A DNA stretch of 30,048 nucleotides from Acanthamoeba lenticulata (lineage: Eukaryota; Discosea; Longamoebia; Acanthamoebidae). Of this stretch, positions 9,278-20,407 are shown in pieces. Position numbers and translations under genes: made by a program. Under the pieces are notes generated by a model. That model saw nothing but the letters and a program-made list of their open reading frames with translations, made no database searches and was not told the origin of the DNA. The stretch spans positions 1-30,048 of the forward strand of contig NAVB01000428.1 in assembly GCA_002179805.1 (NCBI GenBank), given 5' to 3'. Position 1 is the stretch's first letter. Every line of letters begins with the position of its first letter.

Positions 9278-11343
9278 TCAGCCGCGCATTGCCTTGATGA
9301 GGCGGTGATGATATTCTTGCACCTGCGACTCTAGCTGCTCGTACTTCTCTCGCATTAGCGACATCTCTTCCACATGCTGCCTCTTCCGCTCCTTGATCTG
9401 CGCATTCATCAAACCAAAGAGTCAATCTCTCGCTAAACGCGCGTACTCGTCCAAAGTGCAACGAACCCGCTTCTGCATGAGGCGGATCTGCTTCTCGTTC
9501 TCGTCGATCTTGCCTTGAGCCTCCTCGCGCTCCTTCTCGGCGGCCGCCCGATCGCTCCTTGCCTGTTCGAGTTCGACATCACGCGTGAGTGCAGGTAAGG
9601 GTAGTTGTTGTTGTGAGCGTTGGGTTTCTACCTCATGGAGAGCCTGCTGGGCGGCCTCTTTCTTCTCCCGTTGGACTTTGTCCAGACGCTCGAGCTTCTC
9701 GGCCGCCGCTTGCAGTTGCTTCTCGATGAACTGCAGACAACACGTGGATGGACGCATGAGTTGTTGATGCTCATGAACACGAGGTAGGGTGTGGCACGCA
9801 GTGGGAAGAACGCACCAGCTGCTTGCTGTCAAGCTCTCGCGACTCGGCAGTGGCCTCCGCAATGCCCGATTGTGCGTCGTCGATTTGCTCCTTCTGCTTC
9901 TGCAGCTTCTCGGCCTGCAGTGTATCAACGTTGGCGTAAGCAGCCGCGTGTGAACACTTCAAGGAGACGATAAAGGTGACGTGAAAGAGGCGCACCTCGA
10001 CAGCACATTCGTTCATGACGGTGACGCACTTCAAGATGCTCTCCTCGAGCTTTCTCAAGCAGCCGAGGCGATCGTTCAGCTCTGCACGCATCCGACCGGG
10101 AGGAGTGAGCAAGATGACCTCAAACAACATGCAGCCCCACATGTACTGCGTACCTCTAGCTTTCACCTCGGCGTCGCTGATGCTCTTCTTCTCGACTTCC
10201 ACTTGCTCCTCCATGTCGATGATCGCCTATGTGTGCACAAAAAGTCAGCAGGTCCATCGCTGACGAAACGTTCAACGCGGAACGTGTTCACCTTCTTGAG
10301 CTTCTCAGGGTCCTGCACGATCTGCGAGCGTAGTTTCTGACCGTCTTGCTTCAGGTTCATGATCTTGAACATGTTGTTTTGCGACTGCACCAAAGGCGTG
10401 ACGATTAACTTCAAGTTAAGTGCGCTCTAGGAGGCAAGGCAAGGTAAAGCGTACAACAGCCTCAAGCCGTCTGAGTTCGTTCTTTTGCGCGCGCCAGTCC
10501 TGCTGCAGCTGCCACTGAAACTTGTTGAGTTCTTCCACCTCGGCGCCCAGGCTCTGCGTCTCGGCGGTGAGGCGGTCCACCTGTGATGGCCGAGGGCGTG
10601 ATCGTTAGCAAACAAAGCCGGTCGAGGCTGGCGCTGAGAACGAAGCATTCTACTCTAGAGGGTTAGAAGGGGCTACCGTGGGTTGCTCAGCCTGCAATTG
10701 GCGCTTGAGGGCATCGAGGTCGCCCTGGCACTCCTGATTCTTGGCTTCAAGCTGTTCCTTTTGTTCCTCTAGCGCGGCCTGCAGCAAGCCCTGGTGTCAG
10801 CCGCGAGTGGTTCTCATGGACATGGGCTAGTGGCATATGACGTACAAACTCAGCGTCGTACTCGTTGAACTTGGCTCTACGCTCTCCTCTGAATTTGAGG
10901 AAATTGATAATGGCCGACAGGTAGCGCACCATCTTCTTGCTTTCGGGCTTAGTAATGTCGCTCATCTGAAAATCGTGCACGCCGCAGCTCGTCATCAACT
11001 TCTTCCTGTAAGTTGAACACGCAGTTGTCAGCGATTGAGCGCTTTTCCCCGCACGTTGGCAGAGAGGTTCGTACAGAGCACGAGCGAAGGCGATTTCAGG
11101 AATTGCTTCATCGTAGAGCTCAGGATAGCTCAGAACTTGCGAAGCCGCAAAGTGGGGCTGTTCAAGCTCTTCAGGTCGAAGACCGAGGAGCAACAGCACC
11201 AGCTGTCGGTAGACACTCCTCATTTCGGTCGCATTTGGCGCTGTGAGCTTCTGTGGCAAAATGTCGATTTCAACCTCGGCCAAACACGCCGAGATCTCAT
11301 TCACCGACAGATTGGGGAAGGAGAATGCAGTTTTGCCAGCCAT
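9278..11343 (-). CDS. NUF2: Kinetochore protein Nuf2 (Ndc80 complex subunit)
   Basis: Eleven exons: 11343-11075, 11005-10846, 10790-10677, 10580-10455, 10426-10292, 10226-10154, 10081-9996, 9914-9816, 9730-9632, 9562-9467 and 9397-9278 (1377 nt, 458 aa). The N-terminus has the Nuf2 calponin-homology-like domain: FSFPNLSVNEISACLAEVEI near the start, then a YRQLVLLLLGLRPEEL helix and KKLMTSCGVHDFQMSDITKP followed by RYLSAIINFLKFR (~90-135). From about residue 145 to the end the protein is heptad-rich coiled coil (Glu/Lys/Gln with Leu/Ile), as expected for pairing with Ndc80 in the rod that links microtubules to the centromere. The length matches the usual ~450 aa. E2F-like sites lie just upstream (11394-11436), suggesting S/G2-phase expression. 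Confidence 0.92.
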
Positions 11344-11393
11344 CTTGGTTTGCTTCTCTGTAAATCAGTTGTGTTTTGCTCAGCCCTTGCCAG

Positions 11394-11436
11394 TTGGCGC
11401 CAAAAATTTTTGGCGCGAAAGTACATAACCGCCAAA
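11394..11436. promoter_or_regulatory. Three E2F-like sites upstream of Nuf2
   Basis: Arms at 11394-11406 and 11407-11419 form a 13-bp inverted repeat with one mismatch. Each arm reads TTTTTGGCGC followed by C or G then AA, matching the E2F/DP consensus TTTSGCGS. A third match, TTTGGCGG on the minus strand, lies at 11436-11429. The inverted repeat sits 51-76 bp before the Nuf2 ATG (11343) and within the gap after the ValRS stop (11471). Confidence 0.65.
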
Positions 11437-11470
11437 CGACAAGGTGCTAAGAATCCACCTGCTGCTCCGT

Positions 11471-14400
11471 TCACGAAGTGTACTTGCGCATGAAGTCGGA
11501 TACAGAGCGGATGCTGCGCTCGACGTCCTTGAGCTGCTTCTGGGCCTCAGCCTTGTCCTCCCTGTGTAATGATTCAAGGCACAAACTGAGCCAACAGCGT
11601 TGCTCTGAAGACAACAAGGAGCACGTACACGTCCTGGTTGCGCACTTCGAGAGGCACCTTGTCGGCGTAGTGAGGCCCGGCCACCTTCTGCTCGATCCAA
11701 TCGATTTCTTTCTCCAACTTCTGCTTGCGCCGGTTCATCTTCTCGATCTCCTTCTGCAGGTTGGCCACCATCTCGGCTGACAGCTGCGATGATGAAGTCG
11801 ACTGGCCAGCGTCGCCACTGGCGGCCAGGTGGTGAAGCAGTGGCAAATAGATCTGCGTGCGGCTGTCAAGCACACGCACGCCGCAGCCCTCGGGCTCGGT
11901 CGCGGCGTTGTGGCGCACGTCGACTCGGCTGGCCCGGGCCAGGTGGCGGATCACCGAGGCCTCGCGGGCGAGGAGCTCGTAGAGGCCGACGTCGGTCGTG
12001 TGGATGGCCACCGCGTACTTATGCGGCGTCGCCCCGTGGCCGTCGCGCAGCGACCGCACGGCGTGAAGCACGCGAAGCACTTCTTCCATAGGCCGCTCGT
12101 GGGCCTCGACGTCGCGCCAGGCGGCCACGCCGGGCGTGGCCTGCGGGTAGGCCGCGTGCATGAGGCACTCGGCCTTCCCGGCCTCTTCGCCTTCCTCATC
12201 ACCGCCAGGCCCGGGCAGGCGCTGCCACAGCTCCTCGGTGACAAAGGGCATGAACGGGTGCAGGAGGCGCAAGTAGCGCTCGAGGCACGTGTGGAGCACG
12301 CTCCTGACCTGCGTCTGGCGCGTCGGGCTGGCGTCCTGTCCGATGATGCCGGCAACGATGATGATGAGGGTGAAGGTGAGGAAGGTGTCTCATGTCACAT
12401 AGTAAAGCAAGAGAGGGAGTGTGGCGTACGGCAGGAAGGTAGAGCTTGGCATACTCGAGGTAGACGTCGCAGTAGTCGTTGAGGAAGAAGTCGTAGAGGG
12501 CGGACGTGGCGACGTGGAATTCATAGTCACGCATGCCGCGGTTGCACTTGTCGATCACCTGGCTGAGCCGGCTGAGAATCCACTTGCTTGCCAAATCTTG
12601 AGGTTGCATTGCAACAATGCCAGGATGAGTGAAAGAGGTTTCCAGTTATAGTGAATTAAGGCCTGGTTGGGGCTTCATGGTACCATCGGGATTGGGAGGC
12701 GCGAGTGGTGCGGAGTTGTCGCCAGTATAGCTGAGCACGAAACGTGTGGCGTTCCACATCTTGTTGCAGAAGTGGCGATTGGCCACCACCTTGTTAATGT
12801 CCAGGTTAATGTTGCGTGCCTGGCCTCCCGTCACAGGTGAATTGGCGGTTAGCAACGACACCAATCAAGCCATTCAACTGCTGCGGCGCACCTGTTGTGT
12901 GTAGTTGACCAGCGTGAAGCGCAGCGCGTCGGTGCCGCATTGCGGGATGCCCGCCGGGAAGTCAGACTTAATGCCCGCCGTTGCCCTGCAACCCCCAAGC
13001 CAACCGCTATTAGTCATGAGGCACTGGTCAAGGTACAGGGTCCCAGCACTTGGGGGCGGAAGTCGGCACTTTTTGCGTTCGGCTTCGTCAAGCAGATTGT
13101 GGTTGAGGTTCTGGAGGAGCTGCTCAAGGGGCACGCCCTCGATCACGCTGAGCGGGTCGATCACGTTCCCCAGCGACTTTGACATCTTTCGCCCATGCGC
13201 GTCTCGCACCATCCCGTGCAGATACACCTTGTTTCAACATAAAATTAGATTTCAATATTTTATAAATTAAAATTAACATTAAAATAAGAATAAGAATAAA
13301 AATAAGAATAAGGATATAAATAAAGATAAATAAAGATAAGAATAATTCGAAGATAAAAAGACAAATTATGCAAAAATGGAAGGGAGGGCCAAACCGTTTT
13401 GAAGGGAGCCTGCTTGGTGGGGCTGAGCTTGGAGCAGATCATGGCCATGCGGGCGACCCAGAAGAAGAGGATGTCGGCGCCGGTCTCCATGACCGAGAGC
13501 GGGTAAAAGTCCTGCAGGTCCCGTGTGGCGTCGGGCCAGCCCAGGGCCGAGATGGGGAAGAGTGAAGACGAGAACCACGTGTCCAGCACGTCCTCGTCCT
13601 GCTCGAGCCTGGGCGCGACCACATCGGGGTAGAGCGCCTTGGCCTTGGCCAGCGCCTCCTCGTGGTCGCGGGCGATGACCCACCGCTCGTTCTGCCAATC
13701 CTCTGTCGTGTTGTTGACGAAGATGATGAAGGTGAGGACCAGTTTTCAAAGGCGCAGCCGCTTGGTGGGAGACTCGGCACCCATCGCGGTGTCGCTCTCC
13801 TGGGGGTCGGCGGCAGAGCTGCTGCGCTGCTGCTCGCCCTCGGCGACGACCTTGTAGGCCGGGACGCGGTGGCCCCACCACAGCTGCCGCGACACGCACC
13901 AGTCCTCCACGTTCTCTGCGTCACCGTCTCGGGTAAGCCTCGAAGGGGACGACGACGACAAGGACAACGATTGCTATACCCATCCAGCGGTACCACTCGT
14001 GCTTGTGGAAGTCGGGCACGAGCTCGATCGTGCCCTCCCGCACCATGCGCGCCGCGTCGGCGCCCATGTCCTTGCACGCCACGTACCTGCGTCCGGTCAA
14101 CCAGCCAAACATGTTGGTCATTGTTGCCGATAAGTATTGACCAGGAGGGCTTTCAAGTTCTGCTTGCACAGGAGAGGGACGGACCATTGGGGCTTGAGGA
14201 GCGGCTCCAGCACGTCGCCGGACCGCGAACACAGCGCGATGCGCGATTCGTGGTCCCTCTTTTCCTTGTACAGGCCCCTGTGGGCGTCGTTGGAAGTGAG
14301 CAGTCCGCAAGCAAGCTTGTTGTGGTTCATGATGATGATGCCGATGAGGGGCGTACATCTTCTCAAGCTCCTCGATCACGCGCTTGCGCGCTTCCATCCG

Positions 14401-16443
14401 GTCGAGGCCCTGCCGCGGCGACGCCTCGCCCATGTGAGCTCAAGTGGCGATGAGGATGGGGATGAGGACGATGATGATGAGGATGGGAAGAGACCTGGTA
14501 GTGGAGACCGTGATGGTTGAGCGTGCCGTCGTCGCGCAGGAGGTTGACGCGTGGCAAGTTGTGGCGCACGCCACACGCAAAATCGTCAAAGTCGTGCGCG
14601 GGCGTGACTGCGCACAATCGTTTCGTCAATCAGAATAAGAAAATAAAAGAATAATCAAAAAAAGGAGGAAACGCACTCTTTACCACGCCCGTGCCGAGCT
14701 CGCGGTCGACCAGGATCGGGTCCGCCACGATGGGGATCGACTGGCCGGTGAACGGGTGGATGGCCCTCCGCCCAATGAACTCCTGTGCGGCGGCTCTCGA
14801 ACGTCAGCAAAGGGCCAAACGAGTCTAGGGCTGGACCGTCCCAGGGGATCGAACCTGGTAGCGCGGGTCTTCCGGGTGGACGGCCAGGGCCGTGTCGCCC
14901 AGGATGGTCTCCGGGCGCGTGGTGGCCACCTCGAGCTCGCCTCCGCCCTCGACCCGATACAGAAAGTGGTGGATGACGCCAAACTCGTACTTCTTGGGGC
15001 CCTTGCCCGGCAGGGCCAGCATCGTGCGGCGGCTCAGCGACTCGTACTCGACCTGCGCACGCACGCACACACGCACGCGCACCAACAACATGTGGTTGGT
15101 CATCTCATGGGGATGGTGGTCAGCGAGCGAACGAGCAGGCGGACCTCGATGTCGGAGATGACGGTCTGCAGGAAGCAGCACCAGTTGACGAGCCGCGTGG
15201 ACCGGTAGACCAGGCCCTCGTCATGCAGCCTGCAGCGTGCCAGCGCCGGTGAGATCCCGCGAGGAGGCCTCGTTGTCTAGCGAGAGAAATGTGGGCGCTA
15301 CATACCGCACAAAGGCCTCGGTGACGGCCTTGCTTCGCTGGGGGTCCATGGTGAAGACCTCGCGCGACCAGTCCAGCGAGGTGCCCAACCGCCGCTGGGC
15401 GGGTCACAGTACAGAGAAAGTGAGCGGCTCGAGGGACTCGCAGAAGAAAAGCGAAAGCACGGGCCAGGGCGCCATAGAACGTACGAGCTGGTTGTTGATG
15501 TGGTTGCCGTGGGTCTCTTTCCACTTCCACACCTCGCCGATGAAGGCCTCGCGGCCCAGGTCGTGCCGGGTCAGCTGCAGCCGATGCCCCATCGCAGTGT
15601 CAACAACACCAACAATGACAATGATGATGAAACTGATGATGCAAATGATGGAATGGTGAGGTCGAGGGCCACCTTCTTCTCCTTCTGGAGGCGCTTCTCA
15701 ACGACGGTCTGCGTGGCGATGCCGGCGTGATCGGTGCCGGGCACGTAGACCACGTTGTCGCCCATCATGCGGCGCCACCGCACGATCGAGTCTTGGATGG
15801 CGACCGTCAACGTGTGCCCGATGTGGAGAGTGCCCGTCACGTTGGGCGGCGGGATCACCATCGAAAAATTTTGTGGCTCTCCATTCTTGCCCTTGAAATA
15901 TCCTGTTTTTTATTTATTTATTTATTATTTATGATTAAAAGCACAAAATGTTATGATTATTGTTGGGGAGAAAGGCGCACCTTGGCTCTCGTACCACTGG
16001 TACCAGCCGGCACCCTCGACTGCCGTCTGTGGCGTGTGCGTATATGAGCACGAGACGAATGAGACGAATGGCTGCAAGTGCACACGGTGGCGCCTGTTGC
16101 GTGAACGTACCGGGTTGTAGGCGGCGGCCAGGGGCCCCTCTGTGGGCGGCTTGGCAGGCGCGGCGCTAAGCGCACACACGGCCGTGAGTCGAAGTGCTGA
16201 CAACAGAGGGTTTCCAGTGGAAAGCATCACCCAAACGCACCTGGTGGACGAGGCAGTGCGGTAGTGAGGCGCAGAGGCGACCCGCCCGTTGAGGCACAAA
16301 GGAGAAGATCGGAGAAATCCAAGGACTGACGATGAACAACCGGCGGAGGAACGTAGCCCGAGCGTAGCCCGGCCGGCGTGCACACCAGCCCGGCGCTGTA
16401 GCGTGATAGTCGCGCCTCCCGCCCGCTTGCGCAAGCCCAACAT
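11471..16443 (-). CDS. VARS: Valyl-tRNA synthetase with mitochondrial-type leader
   Basis: Twenty-one exons: 16443-16241, 16165-16111, 16026-15981, 15902-15673, 15574-15485, 15394-15306, 15229-15145, 15052-14855, 14782-14677, 14607-14509, 14438-14357, 14277-14185, 14086-13980, 13915-13781, 13702-13395, 13227-13070, 12985-12892, 12819-12684, 12596-12430, 12335-11629 and 11561-11471 (3279 nt, 1092 aa; phases consistent throughout). [16 protein letters not shown] carries the HIGH motif at ~128-131 and [13 protein letters not shown] the KMSKS motif at ~656-660. [20 protein letters not shown] and [10 protein letters not shown] belong to the editing domain. [20 protein letters not shown] is in the anticodon-binding domain, and a coiled-coil tRNA arm ends the protein. 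A Ser/Gln-rich insertion follows [10 protein letters not shown]. The first ~65 residues are Arg/Ser/Ala-rich with almost no acidic residues, a typical matrix-targeting leader. The enzyme charges tRNA-Val with valine. Confidence 0.93.
13228..13394 (-). repeat. A/T-rich ValRS intron with AATAAG/AATAAA-like units
   Basis: This is the longest ValRS intron (167 nt). On the plus strand it is a run of imperfect AATAAG, AATAAA and GATAAA units at about 13280-13350, making a nearly pure purine-plus-T block between GC-rich exons. Confidence 0.7.
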
Positions 16444-16635
16444 CCTCCACCAGCAGATAAATGATTTATGTTTATTCTTTTTTTTGATTATCATTCTGCG
16501 CGCTTAAGGTGGCATCAATGACGTCAGCTGAAAACTCCTGAGTTCATTATTGTCACCCCTGCACAGAGGAAAGCTTGCGCGAACGTTGCACACTGGCGCC
16601 CCCTGTGTTGGCTGGTACTTCGTACGTGTCAAGGG
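16444..16635. promoter_or_regulatory. Divergent promoter of ValRS and mitochondrial carrier, with CRE
   Basis: These 192 bp separate the divergent ATGs of two genes with mitochondrial roles. A perfect 8-bp CRE palindrome, TGACGTCA, lies at 16519-16526, roughly 75 bp from the ValRS ATG and 110 bp from the carrier ATG. A T-rich patch (16474-16492) lies on the ValRS side. Confidence 0.55.
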
Positions 16636-18126
16636 ATGGCAGCGCCCTCGTCCTCCGCCTCCTCCTCGTCTCCACCCTCCGCAACGAACAGCACAACGTC
16701 ACCGTCGCTGTTTCGTGTCGCTGCCGAGCTAATCGGCAACCAAAAGTGGCTCATCTATGGCGCCATCTCCGGCGGCATCTCACGCACGGCCACCGCTCCT
16801 CTCGAGCGACTAAAAGTGCTCAATCAGGTTCTTTCATCTCGCCCACCATCCATTTTTCAACTGCTATTACTCTTCGTTTTTATTTTAATGATTTATTTTC
16901 TTTTTATAAAATAGACACATTATTACTTAAAATTCGGGGCGCGCAGGTGCAACACATGGACAAGTCGGGGCCACGCTATCAGGGCGTGCTCCCGGCGCTG
17001 CGTAAGATACGAGCAGAGGAGGGCTTCTGGTACGTGCTTCCTCTCACTCTGGGTTGGCACGACGCGCTGACTCACGCTCGCTCGCCCACGTGCGTGTGCC
17101 ACTGTGTGCAGGGCGTATTGGAAGGGGTACGTATGCCTGATGTCATGTTTCGCGCTGAACTGCACATGACCCCCGTGCTCCATGCAGCAATGGCACGAAC
17201 GTGATTCGCATCATGCCGTCCGACGCCGCTCGCTTCTACTCCTACGACACTTTTAAGAAGGTTGGGATATTTTGAATTTTATTTTATTGCCTATTTTTAA
17301 TTTTTACAATAATTTATTAATTTATTTGCCGCGCAGTGGCTGACGAAGCCGGGCGAGACCATCACGCCGCTCATCCGAGTGCTGGCCGGAGGCATGGCCG
17401 GGACGGTGGCGACGATCGCGACGTACCCGCTTGACCTCGTGCGGACGCGGCTCAGCGTACAGACCCTGCCGGGCCAAGGCGCCATCTACACCGCGCGCTA
17501 CCGGGGCATGTGGCACTGCCTCACCACCATCTTCCGCGAGGAGGGCTTCTTCGCCCTCTACAAGGGCATGGGCGTCTCCATTCTGGTCTGCTGCTCACCG
17601 CTCCCTCAAGGTTGTACAAGAAGGCTGACGCTGCCGCCTGCGTTGTTGTTGTTGTTGTTGGTCGGCACAGGGCGTGGCGCCGTACGTGGCCATCAATTTT
17701 GCATCGTATGAGACTCTCAAGCAGCTGGTCAAGACCGACGGCAGCGAGACGCACGCCCTCGAGGGCCTCGTCATGGGCGGCCTCTCGGGCACTGCGGCCG
17801 TCACCCTAACTTACCCGAGCGACGTCCTTCGACGACGCATGATGATGCAAGGTCTCGAGTTCTCCTTGTAGGAGCTCCCATATGTTGTGGACTGGCTGCT
17901 GACGGATGGAGTCGACGCCCATGCAGGCATCGGAGGCGACGCGAGTCGCATGTACAATGGCCTCTGGGACGCGTGCGCAAAGATCTGGCGGCAAGAAGGC
18001 GTTGCTGGGTTCTACCGCGGCCTGATCCCGTGCTATCTCAAGGTGGTGCCGGCCGCCGCTATCGGGTGGGCCTGCATCGAAACCCTCCAGAAGATCGAAC
18101 GCCAGCTCCTCGCCTCGTCTCCTTGA
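16636..18126 (+). CDS. Mitochondrial carrier family (SLC25) protein
   Basis: Seven exons: 16636-16827, 16947-17029, 17112-17126, 17188-17260, 17337-17585, 17671-17851 and 17927-18126 (993 nt, 330 aa). The three repeats carry the carrier signature P-x-[DE]-x-x-[KR]: APLERLK (~54-60), YPLDLVRTRL and YPSDVLRRRM. GNGTNVIRIMPSDAARFYSYDTFKKW follows the first repeat. The pattern is closest in my memory to the adenine-nucleotide/CoA/ATP-Mg-Pi branch, but the substrate cannot be fixed by eye. No EF-hands are present in the short Ser/Pro-rich N-terminus. Exon 3 is a 15-nt microexon. The gene shares a divergent promoter with ValRS. The protein should lie in the inner mitochondrial membrane. Confidence 0.88.
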
Positions 18127-18241
18127 CCTCTCTTTCTCCTTTTGTTTTTTTTGTACCTGAATGAAGATGCCCTCCTTGACATGGACTCTGAGCTCGCAAA
18201 GAGGTATACTTGTTTTCATTCCTTTGTTGTTCTTCTGCACT

Positions 18242-18628
18242 ATGGAAAACCTCTATCGCGAAATCATCAATGAGATCCTATCGCACGTCGATCCCACGAT
18301 GCTGCCCGTGTGCTACGCCGTCCAGAAGCGATGGAGGGAGCGATTGCCGCATCGAGACTTGTTCCAACGTATCAGCGGCCGCAACCGTGTCACTCTGGAA
18401 AACCTGACCAAGAACGACAGCCTCGACATCGTGAAGTGGGCCCACGAACGCGGGTGCCACTTCCACTATGGAGCCTACCATCAAGCGGTCGAGCTGGGCC
18501 ACCTCGAGATACTGAAATACCTCTTCGAGATCCACGATGGGGCTGTCTCGCTGTGTGAGAGGGCGGCGAGATTGGGCCACACCCACATACTAGGCCGATG
18601 GTGCTGGCGAGGGCGAGGGCGAGGCTGA
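18242..18628 (+). pseudogene. F-box/ankyrin-like repeat protein, 5' fragment
   Basis: A 128-residue reading frame begins MENLYREIINEILSHVD, an F-box-like opening, then runs into degenerate ankyrin-type helices: SLDIVKWAHERGCHFHYGAY, VELGHLEILKYLFE and AARLGHTHIL. It then becomes Trp/Arg/Gly-rich and stops. From 18593 an adjacent frame gives an acidic Gly/Glu-rich stretch, which looks like a continuation after a frameshift. Full members of this amoebal and giant-virus family are hundreds of residues long, so this is truncated. A matching 3' piece lies at 21345-21583. It could be expressed as a short protein, but decay is more likely. Confidence 0.6.
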
Positions 18629-18947
18629 CGGCAGCAAGGCTACGACTTCATGTGACGGCAACGCACCTGGCGACAATTACTTTTTTTATTATGGTTTCCT
18701 TCTGCATCACGCCACATGTCCGTCATTTCCATGACAGACATGTCTGTTCGCCAGCCAATTGAAAAAATTCAAAGCCTGAAATTCCAAAACTGCAGGACGG
18801 TCCCTTAAGCGACCTCCCCAGCAGCCAAGTAAACAGCGTACTTCAGGCTGGATCCGAGGATGGATTGAAAATGCTCTTTTGACAAACCAAGAAGAAACAG
18901 GGGGGTGATGTGTAGCGGCAAAGACGAGACAAGCGGCGATGTTTTGT
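18629..18947. other. Gap between ankyrin-type fragment and helical-protein gene
   Basis: About 320 bp. The first ~100 bp may be frameshifted remnant of the upstream F-box/ankyrin-like gene. The rest is the 3' flank of the convergent minus-strand gene. No other gene, repeat or terminal inverted repeat is visible. Confidence 0.5.
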
Positions 18948-20407
18948 CTACGAGGACGTAGCGCTTCCAACAAGCTGCTGCTTCTGCGGTCGCTTTGCAA
19001 GATCCTGCCTGGCCGTGCTCTTTTCCTCGTCGCTGAGGTCCACCAGATAGGCGGGCAGCAGCTGTTGGTCCCCGAGGTACAAGATGTACTCGTTGAGTGC
19101 CCTAATTAGCGAGCTAATGCTCCGCCCGGTTCGCTGCACCTGGGGCTTGAGTTCGTCGACGGTGGGCGACTCGTACGCGAGGAGTCGCTGCAGTTCGCGC
19201 GGCTGCTGGACGGCATTGCCGGCCGCAGTTGCGATGATGCCCCACAGGTCGACGTGCCTTGTCAGCTGCGCGACAAAGTAGCGGTTGATCTCGATGAGCG
19301 ACACAAGCTCCTTGATACGCTTCTTCAATGCTATTATGGTTGTTCGTTTAGCGAGAAGAATGCGGCAAACACTGGAAAGCTGAGGCAGGCTGCCGGCATA
19401 CCTTTTACTTGGAGATGCGCGAGCGCGGCCATCCCGGCGACTCCAAACAGCGTCACTGAAGCTACCCCGGCGCCCACCGTCACCCACACCAGGGGACCGG
19501 CCGCTGCCAATGCCGTGGCGACTGGAGCTCCCCCGACGATCAGGGCGGGAACCGGAGAAGCCATCAGGGCGCCCAGACCGGCAGCGGCGCCTCCGCCCAT
19601 CACGCCTCCGCTCCCGGTCGCGGTTTTCCAATGCCCCACTGCGCGCAGATGGCAAAAGAGAAGACACTTGCGCGAGTTAACGTGCAACTTCACCAAGAAG
19701 GTGGCCGGTGGCCTTGGGCAAGGTGATACGAACGCAAACATAACACTTTGGCCCTGGAGTGTTTTTGCTCCAGCTTCGCCTCGGTCTCCCCCAGCTGCGC
19801 TAAGAGACGGTCCAGCAAGAGCCCAAGGACTTGGCGCTGACGTTCTGCGGTGTCGCGGGCATCTCTTGCCGCGTCGGCGATGTTGGAGACGGCCGTTTGG
19901 CAGGTGTTGAACTCGCGCTCAGATAAGGCCGACTCTAGTTTTGTCAGATGGGTGTCGATGGACTTCATGGTATTCCTGGGCCGAGGGCTTTAGGGTTGGA
20001 GAGGAGGGCTCTCTTGTTAGGGCTGGGGTGAGGAGATACCTGGTGGCGATGGTGGCGTTGGCGGCGTCCTTCACCAACTGGGAGTAGTGTCCGAGGCTCT
20101 GCTCGATCAGTTCCCACCTTCGCTGGTAATGTCCGGTTTGTTGCTCCGCAAGGGCGCGGCTGATCATGCGCTCGGTCTCCTCGTGGCTCTCTACAAAGGT
20201 CGCCTTTCCACACATCTCTGAAAGCTTGGTGCACAGTGTGGTAAGGGAACTAGCGGCGGCCGTGGTGGCCATGGCGGTCGTGGTGGTCATGGCGGGCACT
20301 TGTAACTGCCCAAAGGTCAGGTCTTCGTCTTTTATGGAGACCATCTGCCAGTTTCCGATGTTGGTCACCGCCAGGTTGCCGACCAACAGCAAGCGAATCG
20401 TTTTCAT
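18948..20407 (-). CDS. Helical protein with central hydrophobic region; helical pore-forming-protein-like architecture
   Basis: Four exons: 20407-20040, 19975-19740, 19638-19402 and 19330-18948 (1224 nt, 407 aa). I do not recognise a named family. Residues ~35-200 are amphipathic and helical (Ala/Glu/Lys/Gln heptads, with several TETERM- and ETEAKL-like segments). Residues ~208-272 form a long Gly/Ala/Val-rich hydrophobic block able to make two membrane segments. Residues ~280-380 are helical again. A helix bundle with a buried hydrophobic hairpin is the architecture of ClyA/HBL/Cry6-type helical pore formers; that is inference from layout only. Apolipoprotein-L-like or simple membrane proteins are alternatives. 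The N-terminus (MKTIRLLLVGNLAV) is at best a weak signal peptide. The donor of exon 2 (19740) was chosen by phase. The gene appears intact and lies between two pieces of a broken ankyrin-type gene. Confidence 0.55.

Noticed and set aside
11789..12482. Plus-strand open frames opposite the large ValRS exon
   Set aside because: The minus strand encodes clear ValRS anticodon-domain sequence; the plus frames are GC-driven shadows.
14836..14860. tRNA T-arm-like GGTTCGATCC on the minus strand
   Set aside because: It overlaps a ValRS exon end and donor site, and no matching acceptor stem, D-arm or anticodon arm can be folded around it.
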